A DNA stretch of 64,000 bases from contig NZ_CABPSC010000003.1 in NCBI RefSeq assembly GCF_902459585.1, forward strand, positions 248,001 to 312,000. Direction: 5' to 3'. A program made the translations under genes and the position numbers. This stretch comes from Pandoraea nosoerga. GTDB taxonomy: Bacteria > Pseudomonadota > Gammaproteobacteria > Burkholderiales > Burkholderiaceae. Of this stretch, positions 18,085 to 26,795 are shown piece by piece (position 1 is the stretch's first letter; each line of letters begins with the position of its first letter). The notes under the pieces were generated by a model. That model searched no databases. It was given only the letters and a program-made list of their open reading frames with translations, and had not been told where the DNA came from.

Positions 18085-18394
18085 TGCGGGAGTGTGCAAT
18101 GCATGAACGCGGAAAGATCTTGATTCTAGCATAGGCGGCCGGCGGGACTGCCGCAGCGCAGCAGAAGCCCGCCGCATAAGGCCGAATTACCCGACCCATT
18201 GGTCGGGTTATCAAAATTGGCGGGTCACCGACGGTATGGTGCAACGCCAAATGGCGATAACCGAGAAGTGACGCGTCACGCGGGAGTCCGCCCCAGCGGG
18301 CGTTGTCGTTCAGGTCGGCTCGTGCGCGACGGGCGTTGCCCGTTTTTCGGCGATGAATCGCGGCACATCCATCAGAAAATGGAGGGGATGAGAG
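18085..18394. other. Intergenic region between recX and the DUF2889-sucCD operon
   Basis: 310 bp without a gene. It should hold the promoter of the leftward sucCD operon. It contains a perfect 8-bp hairpin with a CATT loop at 18189-18208 (ACCCGACC / GGTCGGGT), lacking a good T-tract. A small ACGGGC-GTT-GCCCGT hairpin followed by T5 lies at 18329-18347. No consensus promoter is obvious. Confidence 0.5.
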
Positions 18395-18937
18395 TCAGAG
18401 ATCGTCGGAAAAGTCGTCCACGCCACGCACGATTTTGCTGATAACGGTACGCGAGAAGCCGCGCGAGGCCAGAAAACGCATCTGTCTGGCCCTCGCTTCG
18501 GGCGTGGTGGCCACCTCGCCGAACTTTTTTTCCCACACGGCCCGGGCGCGGGCCAACTCGGTGCTGCGCAATTGTTCGGCAAGCTCCGCCACCGTCTGCG
18601 CATCGACCTGATGCTGCTTGAGTTCGTTGACGATGCGCGTCGTCCCTAGCCGGGACGCCCGGCGATTGAGCACACTCTGCGCGAAGCGCTCGTTGGAGAG
18701 CCAGCGCTCCTGCTCCAGGTTGTCGAGCAGGCGCTCCAGCGCGTCGGGATCCTCGGCGTCGGCATAGGGAAGCAGCTTGCGGCGCAACTCGGCGCGGCTG
18801 TACTCGCGGCGCGCGAGGTAGGACAACGCCCGCCCCTTGAGGCTCAGCGCGGGTTTGCGCGATGGCCTGGCCGCGACGGCGTCGTCGCCCGGCGGGGGCG
18901 GCGCGTTCGGATCTCGGGGCGGACGGCGGTGGATCAT
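18395..18937 (-). CDS. recX: Recombination regulatory protein RecX
   Basis: A 180-residue RecX with the three-helix repeats typical of the family: LKGRALSYLARREYSRAELRRKL near residue 30, then RWLSNERFAQSVLNRRA. RecX binds RecA filaments and limits their growth. It lies 124 bp downstream of recA on the same strand, behind a hairpin terminator that should lower its expression relative to recA. The first 28 residues are Pro/Arg-rich and not part of the conserved domain. A later start is possible. Confidence 0.93.
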   Translation of the reverse strand: MIHRRPPRDPNAPPPPGDDAVAARPSRKPALSLKGRALSYLARREYSRAELRRKLLPYADAEDPDALERLLDNLEQERWLSNERFAQSVLNRRASRLGTTRIVNELKQHQVDAQTVAELAEQLRSTELARARAVWEKKFGEVATTPEARARQMRFLASRGFSRTVISKIVRGVDDFSDDL

Positions 18938-19010
18938 GGCCTCAATGGGGTGCAGTGCGACACGCGATCTGCAGCGTCTTCGTCATGCAATCAGTGGCAG
19001 AAACAAAAAA

Positions 19011-19044
19011 CGGCAACGCGCCGCCGCAAAGCTTCGCGTTGCCG
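19011..19044 (-). terminator. Terminator between recA and recX
   Basis: 10-bp perfect arms (CGGCAACGCG / CGCGTTGCCG) with a 14-nt loop and a T-rich tract (TTTTTTG) on the minus strand. It starts 18 bp after the recA stop. Partial read-through here would set the recX level. Confidence 0.85.
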
Positions 19045-19061
19045 TCCCGACTCCGAGGTCC

Positions 19062-20129
19062 TCAGACTTCGTCGTCTTCTTCTTCGATCTCGCCGGTTTC
19101 GTTGATCGCCGTCACCCCCAGCGACGCGCGCACCTTGTTCTCGATCTCGCGGGCGACTTCCGGATTCTCGCGCAGGAACTCACGCGCATTGTCCTTGCCC
19201 TGGCCGATTTTCTCGCCGTTGTAGCTGTACCAGGCGCCGGCCTTCTCGACGATCTTCGCGCTCACCCCCAGGTCGATGATCTCGCCTTCGCGCGAAATAC
19301 CCTGACCGTAGAGGATGTCGAAAATCGCTTCGCGGAACGGCGGCGACACCTTGTTCTTGACGACCTTGACGCGGGTTTCGTTACCGACCACCTCGTCGCC
19401 CTTCTTGATCGAACCGATACGGCGGATGTCCAGGCGCACCGACGAATAGAACTTCAGCGCGTTGCCGCCCGTCGTCGTTTCCGGGTTGCCGAACATCACA
19501 CCGATCTTCATACGAATCTGGTTGATGAAGATCACCGTGCAGTTCGTGCGCTTGATCGTACCGGTGAGCTTGCGCAACGCCTGCGACATCAGACGCGCCT
19601 GCAGACCCGGCAGCGAGTCGCCCATTTCGCCTTCGATTTCGGCCTTCGGCACCAGTGCCGCGACCGAGTCGATGATGATGAGGTCAATCGAGCCCGAGCG
19701 CACCAGTGCGTCAGCGATTTCCAGGGCCTGCTCGCCCGTGTCCGGCTGCGAAATCAGCAGATCCGGCACGGAGACGCCCAACTTGCTGGCGTAGCCGACG
19801 TCGAGCGCGTGTTCCGCATCGATGAACGCGCAGGTGCCGCCAAGCTTCTGCATTTCCGCCACGACCTGCAGCGTGAGCGTGGTCTTGCCCGACGATTCCG
19901 GGCCGTAGATTTCAATCACGCGGCCGCGCGGCAGACCGCCGACGCCGAGCGCGATGTCCAGACCCAGCGAGCCGGTCGAGACGACCTGGATGTCGGCTTC
20001 GACCTCGCCGTCGCCCAGACGCATGATCGAGCCCTTGCCGAATTGCTTCTCGATCTGCGCGAGGGCGGCGGCGAGCGCCTTGCCTTTCTCGGCCGACAGA
20101 TTGGCAGACCCTTTCTTGCTTTCTTCCAT
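19062..20129 (-). CDS. recA: Recombinase RecA
   Basis: A 355-residue RecA: Walker [14 protein letters not shown], Walker [13 protein letters not shown], the loop L2 segment [21 protein letters not shown], and an acidic C-terminal tail ([12 protein letters not shown]). It forms filaments on single-stranded DNA for homologous recombination and triggers LexA self-cleavage. The ATG at 20129 follows an AAGGA-type site and gives the usual start MEESKKGS. A LexA-like box lies 55 bp upstream. Confidence 0.99.
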   Translation of the reverse strand: MEESKKGSANLSAEKGKALAAALAQIEKQFGKGSIMRLGDGEVEADIQVVSTGSLGLDIALGVGGLPRGRVIEIYGPESSGKTTLTLQVVAEMQKLGGTCAFIDAEHALDVGYASKLGVSVPDLLISQPDTGEQALEIADALVRSGSIDLIIIDSVAALVPKAEIEGEMGDSLPGLQARLMSQALRKLTGTIKRTNCTVIFINQIRMKIGVMFGNPETTTGGNALKFYSSVRLDIRRIGSIKKGDEVVGNETRVKVVKNKVSPPFREAIFDILYGQGISREGEIIDLGVSAKIVEKAGAWYSYNGEKIGQGKDNAREFLRENPEVAREIENKVRASLGVTAINETGEIEEEDDEV

Positions 20130-20183
20130 GAATCGTCCTTTGATATGATGAGCGAGACGGCTCGAGTGAGGCGTGAATGCCGG

Positions 20184-20203
20184 TACTGTATAAAAAACCA
20201 GTG
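20184..20203 (-). promoter_or_regulatory. LexA (SOS) box of recA
   Basis: The 20-bp site TACTGTATAAAAAACCAGTG matches the CTGT-N8-ACAG pattern of gamma/beta-proteobacterial LexA boxes with one mismatch (CCAG). It sits 55-74 bp upstream of the recA start. On the minus strand it includes a -10-like TATACA, so LexA would cover the promoter. Confidence 0.8.
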
Positions 20204-20331
20204 CTCTTTGCAAGTGCCTGTTGTCCGAAAGCGCCGAAACGAGAAAAAAAGCCGCGAACCACGCGCCGCAACATCACAGGAGACACACCGCAGCCGTCAG
20301 GCTTCGGTGCCTACACAAGCCTATCACGCCC

Positions 20332-21021
20332 ATGCGAATTCTCATCGCAGAGGATGACAGCATTCTGGCCGATGCCCTGACCCGCTCGCTGCGCCAGGGG
20401 GGCTACGCCGTCGATCACGTCAAAACCGGGCTCGAAGCCGACTCCGCTCTTTCGGCCCAGACGTTCGATCTGCTGATTCTCGACCTCGGTCTGCCCCGCC
20501 TGCCGGGTCACGAAGTTCTGCGCCGGCTGCGCGCCCGCAATTCCCATCTGCCCGTTCTGATCCTGACCGCCTCCGACAGCGTCGACGCCCGCGTGAAGGG
20601 CCTCGACCTGGGCGCCGACGACTACATGGCCAAGCCGTTCGCACTGGCGGAGCTCGAAGCGCGCGTGCGGGCGCTGACCCGGCGTGGCGCCGGCGGCGGC
20701 TCCACCGTCATCCGCCATGGCCCGCTCAGTTTCGACCAGGTCGGACGCACCGCCTATATCAACGAGCAGATGCTCGACCTCTCCGCGCGCGAGCTCGAAC
20801 TGCTCGAAGTGCTGTTGCTGCGCACCGGCCGTCTGGTCTCGAAGGAACAGCTTGTCGACCATCTGTGCGGCTGGGGCGAAGAAGTGAGCAACAACGCCAT
20901 CGAGGTGTACATGCATCGGCTGCGCAAGAAAATCGAGCCGAGCGGCGTGCGCATCGCCACCATCCGCGGATTGGGGTATTGTCTGGAGAAGCCAGCTTCC
21001 GCGCCTGCCAACGCCGCCTGA
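20332..21021 (+). CDS. OmpR/PhoB-family response regulator
   Basis: A 229-residue two-component regulator. The receiver domain has the acidic pair EDD (residues 7-9), the phosphoacceptor Asp in LLILDLGLP (about residue 51), and the Lys in YMAKPF. The C-terminal winged-helix domain ends GLGYCLEKP. It resembles TctD/QseB-type regulators. The ATG at 20332 starts at the domain (MRILIAEDD). The cognate kinase follows after 239 bp, an unusually long gap. The region between contains no clear terminator. Confidence 0.93.
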   Translation: MRILIAEDDSILADALTRSLRQGGYAVDHVKTGLEADSALSAQTFDLLILDLGLPRLPGHEVLRRLRARNSHLPVLILTASDSVDARVKGLDLGADDYMAKPFALAELEARVRALTRRGAGGGSTVIRHGPLSFDQVGRTAYINEQMLDLSARELELLEVLLLRTGRLVSKEQLVDHLCGWGEEVSNNAIEVYMHRLRKKIEPSGVRIATIRGLGYCLEKPASAPANAA

Positions 21022-21260
21022 GTCCGCGCATGTCGCCGCACCGGGCGACTCGTGCGATCCGATTCATGCGATCCATTACGAACTTGTTACGAAGTTATTG
21101 CGAAGTCCATTGCGGGATTCGGCGCGCGAGGGCTGAGCGGGTGCCTGACGAGGGCAGGCGCCGAGGCGGGCCGAGCCGCCCGCGGACCGCCCTCCGCCGG
21201 CAACGTCATCCCTGAACCCTCGCCGTCCCGGCAATTTCGCTCTCCCAGTCCGCCCGCCCG

Positions 21261-22874
21261 ATGCGTCTGAGCCTTCGCCATCACCGTCGCGCCCCGGTCA
21301 CTCCGGCCGATCCGGTCACTCCGGCCGATCCGGTCCGTCCGGCAGACGGCATTCGCGCGCCCGACGCGGACCCCTTCGACCCCTACGCCGATCCCTTTGC
21401 GCGCCAGGGCTTCGGCGCACCGCTCGAGCGCGAGGCCGAGCCGCCGCCGCGCTCGCTGTTCGGCGAGATTCTCGACTGGATGCTCGCGCCCCTGCTGTTG
21501 CTCTGGCCGATGAGCATCGCGGTGACGTATCTCGTCGCGAAGTCGATTGCCAACGGCCCGTTCGACCGCGCCCTGGAGACCAATACCTACGTGCTCGCCC
21601 AGCAGGTGCACTCGGATCGCGGGCAAGTCACGCTCACGTTGCCCATGCCCGCACGCGATCTGCTGCGCGCGGACGCCACCGACAACGTCGACTTCCAGGT
21701 GCTCGGCGCGAAGGGCGAACTCGTCGCCGGGACGGCCGAGCTGCCGCTACCGCATGAAGACGACCGACCGCAGCCCGGCGTCGTGCAGTTTCGCGACGAG
21801 ACGGTCGGCGGCAACGACATTCGCGTCGCCTTCACCTACGTCGATCTGCCGCGCATGGATCCCCCCGGCAGCATGGCTCTCGTGCAGGTCGCGGAGACAC
21901 TCGACAAGCGCAGTCAACTGGCCAACGAGATCATCAAGGGCGTGATCCTGCCGCAGTTCGTGATCCTGCCATTGGCAATCGTGCTCGTCTGGTTCGGGCT
22001 CTCGCGCGGCCTCGCGCCGCTGCATGCGCTGCAGGAGCACATTCGCGCGCGGCGGCCCGACGATCTGTCGCCGCTCGAAGCCCGGCAGGCGCCGCCGGAG
22101 ATCGCCCCGCTCGTCAATTCGTTGAACGATCTGCTCGAGCGACTGGAACAGAACATGAAGCTGCAGCAACGCTTCATCGCGGACGCGGCGCATCAACTCA
22201 AGACACCGCTTGCCGGCCTGCGCATGCAGGCGGAGCTCGCGCTGCGCCAGACCTCGCCGGACGAGCTGCGCCGTTCGCTCTCGCAGATCGCCGCGAGCTC
22301 CGAGCAGGCCGCACGCCTCGTCAACCAGTTGCTCGCACTGGCTCGCGCCGAGAACAGCGCCAACGACGCCGCCGCCTTTACGCCCGTCAATCTGAGTCTG
22401 CTCGCGCGCAGCGCCATGCAGGACTGGTTCCAGGCGGCCTTTGCCAAACGCATCGACCTCGGCTTCGAGGAGCCGCCCTTCCCCGTGCATCTGTCGGGCC
22501 AGCCGGTGATGTTGCGCGAGTTGCTCAACAACCTGATCGACAACGCGATCCGCTACACCCCGGCCGGCGGCAAGGTAACGGTGCGGCTGCGCCACGAGGC
22601 GTCCGACGGCTTCGTCCATCTGGAGGTGGAAGATACGGGGCCCGGCATTCCGGCCGCGGAGCGCCCGCGCGTGTTCGAGCGCTTCTATCGCATTCTCGGC
22701 AGCGACAGCGACGGCAGCGGTCTCGGGCTCGCCATCGTGCGCGAGATCGTGCAGATTCATCGCGGCGAGGTGAGCGTGCTCGATCACGTCGACGCACAGC
22801 ACCCCGAAGCAACGGGCACGCTCATTCGCGTAACCCTGCCGCTTGCGGAGCCTATCGAAAACCCGCATGCGTGA
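21261..22874 (+). CDS. TctE/QseC-type sensor histidine kinase
   Basis: A 537-residue membrane kinase. Two transmembrane segments lie near residues 74-96 and 227-248, enclosing a periplasmic sensor of the 2CSK_N kind. The H-box is HQLKTPLAGLRMQ (about residue 312). The N-box is LLNNLIDNAIRYTP, and the G-boxes are DTGPGI and GSGLGLAIV. Homologues of this type sense tricarboxylates or other small acids; the ligand here is unknown. The cytoplasmic N-terminus is unusually long. It has an 18-bp direct repeat at 21297-21350 coding VTPADP-VTPADP-VRPADG. The MHS transporter downstream could be a target. Confidence 0.92.
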   Translation: MRLSLRHHRRAPVTPADPVTPADPVRPADGIRAPDADPFDPYADPFARQGFGAPLEREAEPPPRSLFGEILDWMLAPLLLLWPMSIAVTYLVAKSIANGPFDRALETNTYVLAQQVHSDRGQVTLTLPMPARDLLRADATDNVDFQVLGAKGELVAGTAELPLPHEDDRPQPGVVQFRDETVGGNDIRVAFTYVDLPRMDPPGSMALVQVAETLDKRSQLANEIIKGVILPQFVILPLAIVLVWFGLSRGLAPLHALQEHIRARRPDDLSPLEARQAPPEIAPLVNSLNDLLERLEQNMKLQQRFIADAAHQLKTPLAGLRMQAELALRQTSPDELRRSLSQIAASSEQAARLVNQLLALARAENSANDAAAFTPVNLSLLARSAMQDWFQAAFAKRIDLGFEEPPFPVHLSGQPVMLRELLNNLIDNAIRYTPAGGKVTVRLRHEASDGFVHLEVEDTGPGIPAAERPRVFERFYRILGSDSDGSGLGLAIVREIVQIHRGEVSVLDHVDAQHPEATGTLIRVTLPLAEPIENPHA

Positions 22875-23045
22875 CGAAAGTACGTCAAATACGTTCGGAA
22901 TCGGGCCAAAGTCGAGGGTAAGTCCCTAGCCGCGTAAGCTTCGAGTCAGTTTGGCGTCAGACGGCGGTAAGGTTGTCCTCCAATAATCAGTTGCAACGGC
23001 CCGGGCGTGTCCCAGGGGCGTGCTTACATTACAGGAGACAACCGC

Positions 23046-24704
23046 ATGGCTACTGCAACGACAGCCACCACCCATGCGCCGATGACCGCGGAAGAACGGA
23101 AGGTCATCTTCGCGTCGTCGCTGGGCACGGTGTTCGAGTGGTACGACTTTTATCTGGCCGGTTCGTTGGCCGCCTTCATCAGCAAGCATTTCTTCTCCGG
23201 CATCAACCCGACGGCGGCCTTCATCTTCACGCTGTTGTCGTTCGCCGCCGGCTTCGCGGTGCGCCCGTTCGGCGCCATCGTGTTCGGCCGCATCGGCGAT
23301 CTGGTTGGCCGCAAGTACACGTTCCTCGTCACCATCACCCTGATGGGTCTGTCGACGCTGGTGGTCGGCCTGCTGCCGAGCTACGCTTCGTGGGGCATCG
23401 CGGCACCGGTGATCTTCATTGCCATGCGTCTGCTGCAGGGCCTGGCGCTGGGCGGCGAGTACGGCGGCGCCGCCACCTACGTTGCCGAGCACGCACCGCA
23501 CGGCCGCCGCGGCTTCTACACGTCGTGGATCCAGACGACGGCAACGCTCGGTCTGTTCCTCTCGCTGCTCGTGATTCTCGGCACCCGCATGGTGATGGGT
23601 GAAGAGGCGTTCGGCGACTGGGGCTGGCGCGTGCCGTTCGTGCTGTCGATCGTGCTGCTGCTGATCTCGCTGTGGATTCGTCTGCAACTGAACGAATCGC
23701 CGGCGTTCCAGCGCATGAAGGCGGAGGGCAAGGCATCGAAGGCGCCGCTCACCGAATCTTTCGGTCAGTGGAAGAACCTGAAGATCGTGATCCTGGCGCT
23801 GGTCGGTCTGACGGCGGGTCAGGCGGTCGTGTGGTACACGGGCCAGTTCTACGCGCTCTTCTTCATGACGCAGGTGCTCAAGGTCGACGGCAACACCGCG
23901 AACATCATGATCGCGCTGGGCCTGCTGATCGGCACGCCGTTCTTCGTGTTCTTCGGCGCGCTGTCGGACAAAATCGGCCGCAAGCCGATCATCATGGCCG
24001 GCTGCCTGCTCGCGGCGCTGCTGTACTTCCCGATCTTCAAGGCGCTCACGCACTATGCCAACCCGGCACTGGAAGCGGCGACGGCACGCTCGCCGATCAC
24101 GGTGATTGCCGACCCGAACGAGTGCTCGTTCCAGTTCAACCCGGTCGGTACCTCGAAGTTCACCAGTTCGTGCGACATCGCGAAGAGCTACCTGTCGCGC
24201 GCCGGTCTGAACTATCACAACGAAGCGGCGCCGGCGGGCACGATCGCGTCGGTGAAAATCGGCGACAAGGTGATCCAGTCGGTCGACGGCAAGGCTGCCG
24301 ATGCGAAGGACAAGACCAAGGCGTTCGAGACCGACATGTCGGCCACGCTCAAGGCTGACGGCTATCCGGCGAAGGCCGACCCGGCGCAGATGAACAAGCC
24401 GATGGTCGTGATCCTGCTGGCGATTCTGGTGATCTTCGTGACGATGGTGTACGGCCCGATTGCCGCGATGCTCGTGGAGCTGTTCCCGACGCGCATTCGC
24501 TATACGTCGATGTCGCTGCCCTATCACATCGGTAACGGCTGGTTCGGCGGCTTCCTGCCGGCGACCGCCTTCGCCATCGTGGCCGCCAAGGGCGACATCT
24601 ACTCCGGCCTCTGGTACCCGATCGTGATCGCGCTGGTGACCTTCGTGATCGGCATGCTCTTCGTCAAGGAAACCAAGGACGTCGACATCTACGCCAACGA
24701 CTGA
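23046..24704 (+). CDS. MHS-family MFS transporter with a large periplasmic insert
   Basis: A 552-residue major facilitator of the metabolite:H+ symporter family (relatives: ShiA, ProP, KgtP). The MHS motifs are VFEWYDFYLAGSLAAF at the first span, RPFGAIVFGRIGDLVGRKYTF, and GGEYGGAATYVAEHAP. About 110 residues (roughly 338-450) sit between spans nine and ten. They include a Cys pair (NECSF and SSCDI) that could form a disulfide and a Lys/Asp-rich stretch. This insert defines a subgroup of uncharacterised transporters. The ATG at 23046 follows AGGAGA. The substrate is unknown. Confidence 0.9.
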   Translation: MATATTATTHAPMTAEERKVIFASSLGTVFEWYDFYLAGSLAAFISKHFFSGINPTAAFIFTLLSFAAGFAVRPFGAIVFGRIGDLVGRKYTFLVTITLMGLSTLVVGLLPSYASWGIAAPVIFIAMRLLQGLALGGEYGGAATYVAEHAPHGRRGFYTSWIQTTATLGLFLSLLVILGTRMVMGEEAFGDWGWRVPFVLSIVLLLISLWIRLQLNESPAFQRMKAEGKASKAPLTESFGQWKNLKIVILALVGLTAGQAVVWYTGQFYALFFMTQVLKVDGNTANIMIALGLLIGTPFFVFFGALSDKIGRKPIIMAGCLLAALLYFPIFKALTHYANPALEAATARSPITVIADPNECSFQFNPVGTSKFTSSCDIAKSYLSRAGLNYHNEAAPAGTIASVKIGDKVIQSVDGKAADAKDKTKAFETDMSATLKADGYPAKADPAQMNKPMVVILLAILVIFVTMVYGPIAAMLVELFPTRIRYTSMSLPYHIGNGWFGGFLPATAFAIVAAKGDIYSGLWYPIVIALVTFVIGMLFVKETKDVDIYAND

Positions 24705-24746
24705 CGGCGCACCCCGTCATCCAGGCCGGGATGACGCAATGACGGC

Positions 24747-24774
24747 AACGCCGGGGCCTTCGGGTTCCGGCGTT
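24747..24774 (+). terminator. Intrinsic terminator after the MHS transporter
   Basis: Hairpin with outer arms AACGCCGG / CCGGCGTT and a TTCG-type loop, followed by GTTTTTT. A second small inverted repeat (GTCATCC / GGATGAC, 24718-24735) precedes it. Confidence 0.85.
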
Positions 24775-24902
24775 GTTTTTTGGCGCGAGCGCGCTGGATG
24801 AACCTGGCACGGCATCGCCTGCCCTCTGTCTCGGTCATCCGTCTCGGCCCCGGCGCCGCGCGTCGCCCATGTCCGCGGTTTTCGAATTCTCGCAAAAAAC
24901 TG

Positions 24903-24931
24903 TTGACAGTCCATATAGGCCTACCTATAAT
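24903..24931 (+). promoter_or_regulatory. Consensus sigma-70 promoter of the tRNA gene
   Basis: A perfect -35 (TTGACA, 24903-24908) and perfect -10 (TATAAT, 24926-24931) are separated by 17 bp. Transcription would start about 5 bp before the tRNA 5' end at 24943. The match is unusually complete, as often seen for stable RNA genes. Confidence 0.93.
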
Positions 24932-24942
24932 CTCTCTTCTAC

Positions 24943-25019
<77 letters not shown>

Positions 25020-25025
25020 ATACCC

Positions 25026-25063
25026 AAAAGGGCTTTGTAATCAATAGGTTACAAAGCCCTTTT
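25026..25063 (+). terminator. Terminator carried by the element directly behind the tRNA
   Basis: A perfect 15-bp inverted repeat (AAAAGGGCTTTGTAA / TTACAAAGCCCTTTT) with an 8-nt loop, starting 7 bp after the tRNA CCA. It lies inside the mobile element. It would end tRNA transcription after insertion has pushed the host terminator away. Confidence 0.85.
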
Positions 25064-25092
25064 GCCATTCGGTGGGTCACTTGGTGTGTCAC

Positions 25093-26463
25093 ATGCACAA
25101 GTTGCCCCGCCTCTATCAGTCCCGTCATGGGGTCTACTACCTGCGAGTCATTCGCAACAAGGTCAAGACCCGCCTCTCTCTGGGGACAAAGGATTTCCGC
25201 ATTGCTAGACTGTTCGCCTTACGGTTGAACATGGAACTAGCAATGTCCACTCCCGATTTTGACCCAGACAAGCTCCGCAAGCTGGACATTGAAGTCAGCC
25301 CCACAGGTGGCGTGAATTTCAAGGACGTGAAACCTCACGATCTGGATACCCTATCTGCCGTTTTGGACAAGCTGGGCCTGCGAGAACAATACGCACAGGA
25401 GGCTATCAACTCCGTATTGGCTCAATCGGCGCGGGCCTCTTTGGAAAGGTCTGCCGTTGGCATGCCCCAAGGGGAACGGGTTACACCCAAGAGCAAACCA
25501 TTCAGCGAGGTAGTGTCGCTCTATCTCGTTGAAAAAAAACTCGACAACGTTCCAAAGACCCTCTACGACAAAGAGCGCATTTACAGCGAGTTCCAAGGGT
25601 TCTATGGCGACCACGATATTAATCAGTACACCGCCAATGAGGCAGTGAGCTACAAGAATCGCATACTTGCCGAAGGCAAATCGGCAAGTATTATCAATTC
25701 TCGCCTATCTTTCCTGCGGTCGTTGTTTGAATACGCAATAGGTAACAACCTCTACTTTGCGGACAATCCGTTTGATAAGGTCAAAATCTAAAACAAAACC
25801 AAGCTCAAACAGCAGGTTCGCTCATACAAGGAATTGACCACCGAGGATCTGCAAGCAATCTTCAATGAGTCCACCTACCGTGAGTTCATGGACAAGCCGG
25901 ATTATTACTGGCTCCCCTTCCTTGCCCTCTATACAGGTGCTCGCCAGAATGAACTTGCGAGCATGACCTTTCAGCATATCTACCAGCATGAGGGAGTGTG
26001 GGTATTCGATATCACCGCCGATATAGCCAAGAACAAAAATTCCGTACGCAAGATTCCATTTCACAAAGCCATACTGGAATCGAAATTTTTGGACTATTTG
26101 GATGAAACCAAAGCCACCAACAAGGTGGGATATGATATGGTATTTTTCCCAGACAAGCTCCCTACCGAAGGCGGGAAAAATGGATTCGGAAAGAATATCT
26201 CACGCCGTTTTGGTGACTATCTGGACCTCCTGAAAATTACAGACGACAGAAAAACATTCCATTCATTGCGGTCAAATTTCGTCAACGAGATGACAAATTT
26301 GAATATCCACCCTGCGATCATTATGGGATTGGTTGGGCACTACGAACAAGAAAGGGTTGACCTATCTTCGCCTCACTTCGTGAACTACCAGAAGAAAAAA
26401 CCAATCCACGTACTCAAAGAGGCAATCGATAAATTGGAGTACCCGATTGAAATCTGGCACTAA
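25093..26463 (+). pseudogene. Tyrosine integrase of the tRNA element, interrupted by an in-frame TAA
   Basis: The reading frame runs from ATG 25093 (an upstream in-frame GTG is at 25072) to the TAA at 26461-26463, about 456 codons, with one internal stop TAA at 25789-25791. Downstream the same frame continues without any shift, so a single base change from a Lys codon explains it. The N-terminal half has the arm-binding domain (LPRLYQSRHGVYYLRV) and a SAM-like core-binding domain near residues 140-225. The catalytic half keeps the first Arg (YTGARQNELASM), HSLRSNF, GLVGHYEQ, and a C-terminal HFVNYQ that supplies the likely Tyr. The protein is probably inactive unless the ochre codon is read through. 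Base composition is AT-richer than host genes. Confidence 0.85.
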
Positions 26464-26552
26464 AAATTCGGAAGTAACACTTATTCTCCCTGCGTCAACT
26501 ATCAAATTTGATAGGTACAGCGAAGAAAAATTCAGGCCGAGTGTCAAGAAAG

Positions 26553-26574
26553 AATGCCACCGAAGAGTGGCATT
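26553..26574 (+). terminator. Intrinsic terminator behind the integrase
   Basis: 8-bp perfect arms (AATGCCAC / GTGGCATT) with a 6-nt loop, followed by TTTTATT. It lies 90 bp after the integrase stop. Confidence 0.85.
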
Positions 26575-26645
26575 TTTTATTGGCATTCGGAAGGGGGCAA
26601 GGGGCCTGCCCCATGCTTTTGGTTCTAGCTCCGCAGGACGAGCCA

Positions 26646-26708
26646 GGCACGAAGTGCCGTGGGGGTGCTTGCACCCCGTAGTGAGTTACGGGGTGTACTT
26701 GCCCCGTA
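26646..26708. other. Candidate oriT: cluster of nested hairpins upstream of the relaxase
   Basis: In 63 bp there are GGCAC-GAA-GTGCC (26646-26658) and GGGGTGC-TT-GCACCCC (26662-26677). CCCCGTA (26674-26680) faces TACGGGG (26687-26693), which can also pair with a second CCCCGTA (26702-26708). The TACGGGG arm thus has two alternative partners, an arrangement seen at MobV origins such as that of pMV158, where alternative hairpins surround the nick. It lies 88 bp upstream of the relaxase start, the usual oriT position in MobV elements. The nick site cannot be assigned by eye. A double-strand replication origin is the alternative. Confidence 0.5.
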
Positions 26709-26795
26709 CAACTGACGTTGATAAACACCTCAAATCGCTATAATTTGCCAAGCCATTTTTTCACGCTATGCTTAATAGGTAGCAGAAGAAAAACA

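Larger units (their letters stand above)
26464..26795. other. Intergenic region between integrase and relaxase with multiple hairpins
   Basis: 332 bp without a gene. The left part holds the integrase terminator (26553-26574). The middle (26580-26710) is GC-rich against an AT-rich background and holds four adjacent or overlapping hairpins, described separately as a candidate transfer origin. The last 85 bp before the relaxase start are AT-rich and may hold its promoter. Confidence 0.6.

Noticed and set aside
22926-24527. A 533-codon minus-strand frame opposite the MHS transporter
   Set aside because: Composition almost entirely Arg, His, Glu and Asp; clear shadow of the transporter's codon pattern.
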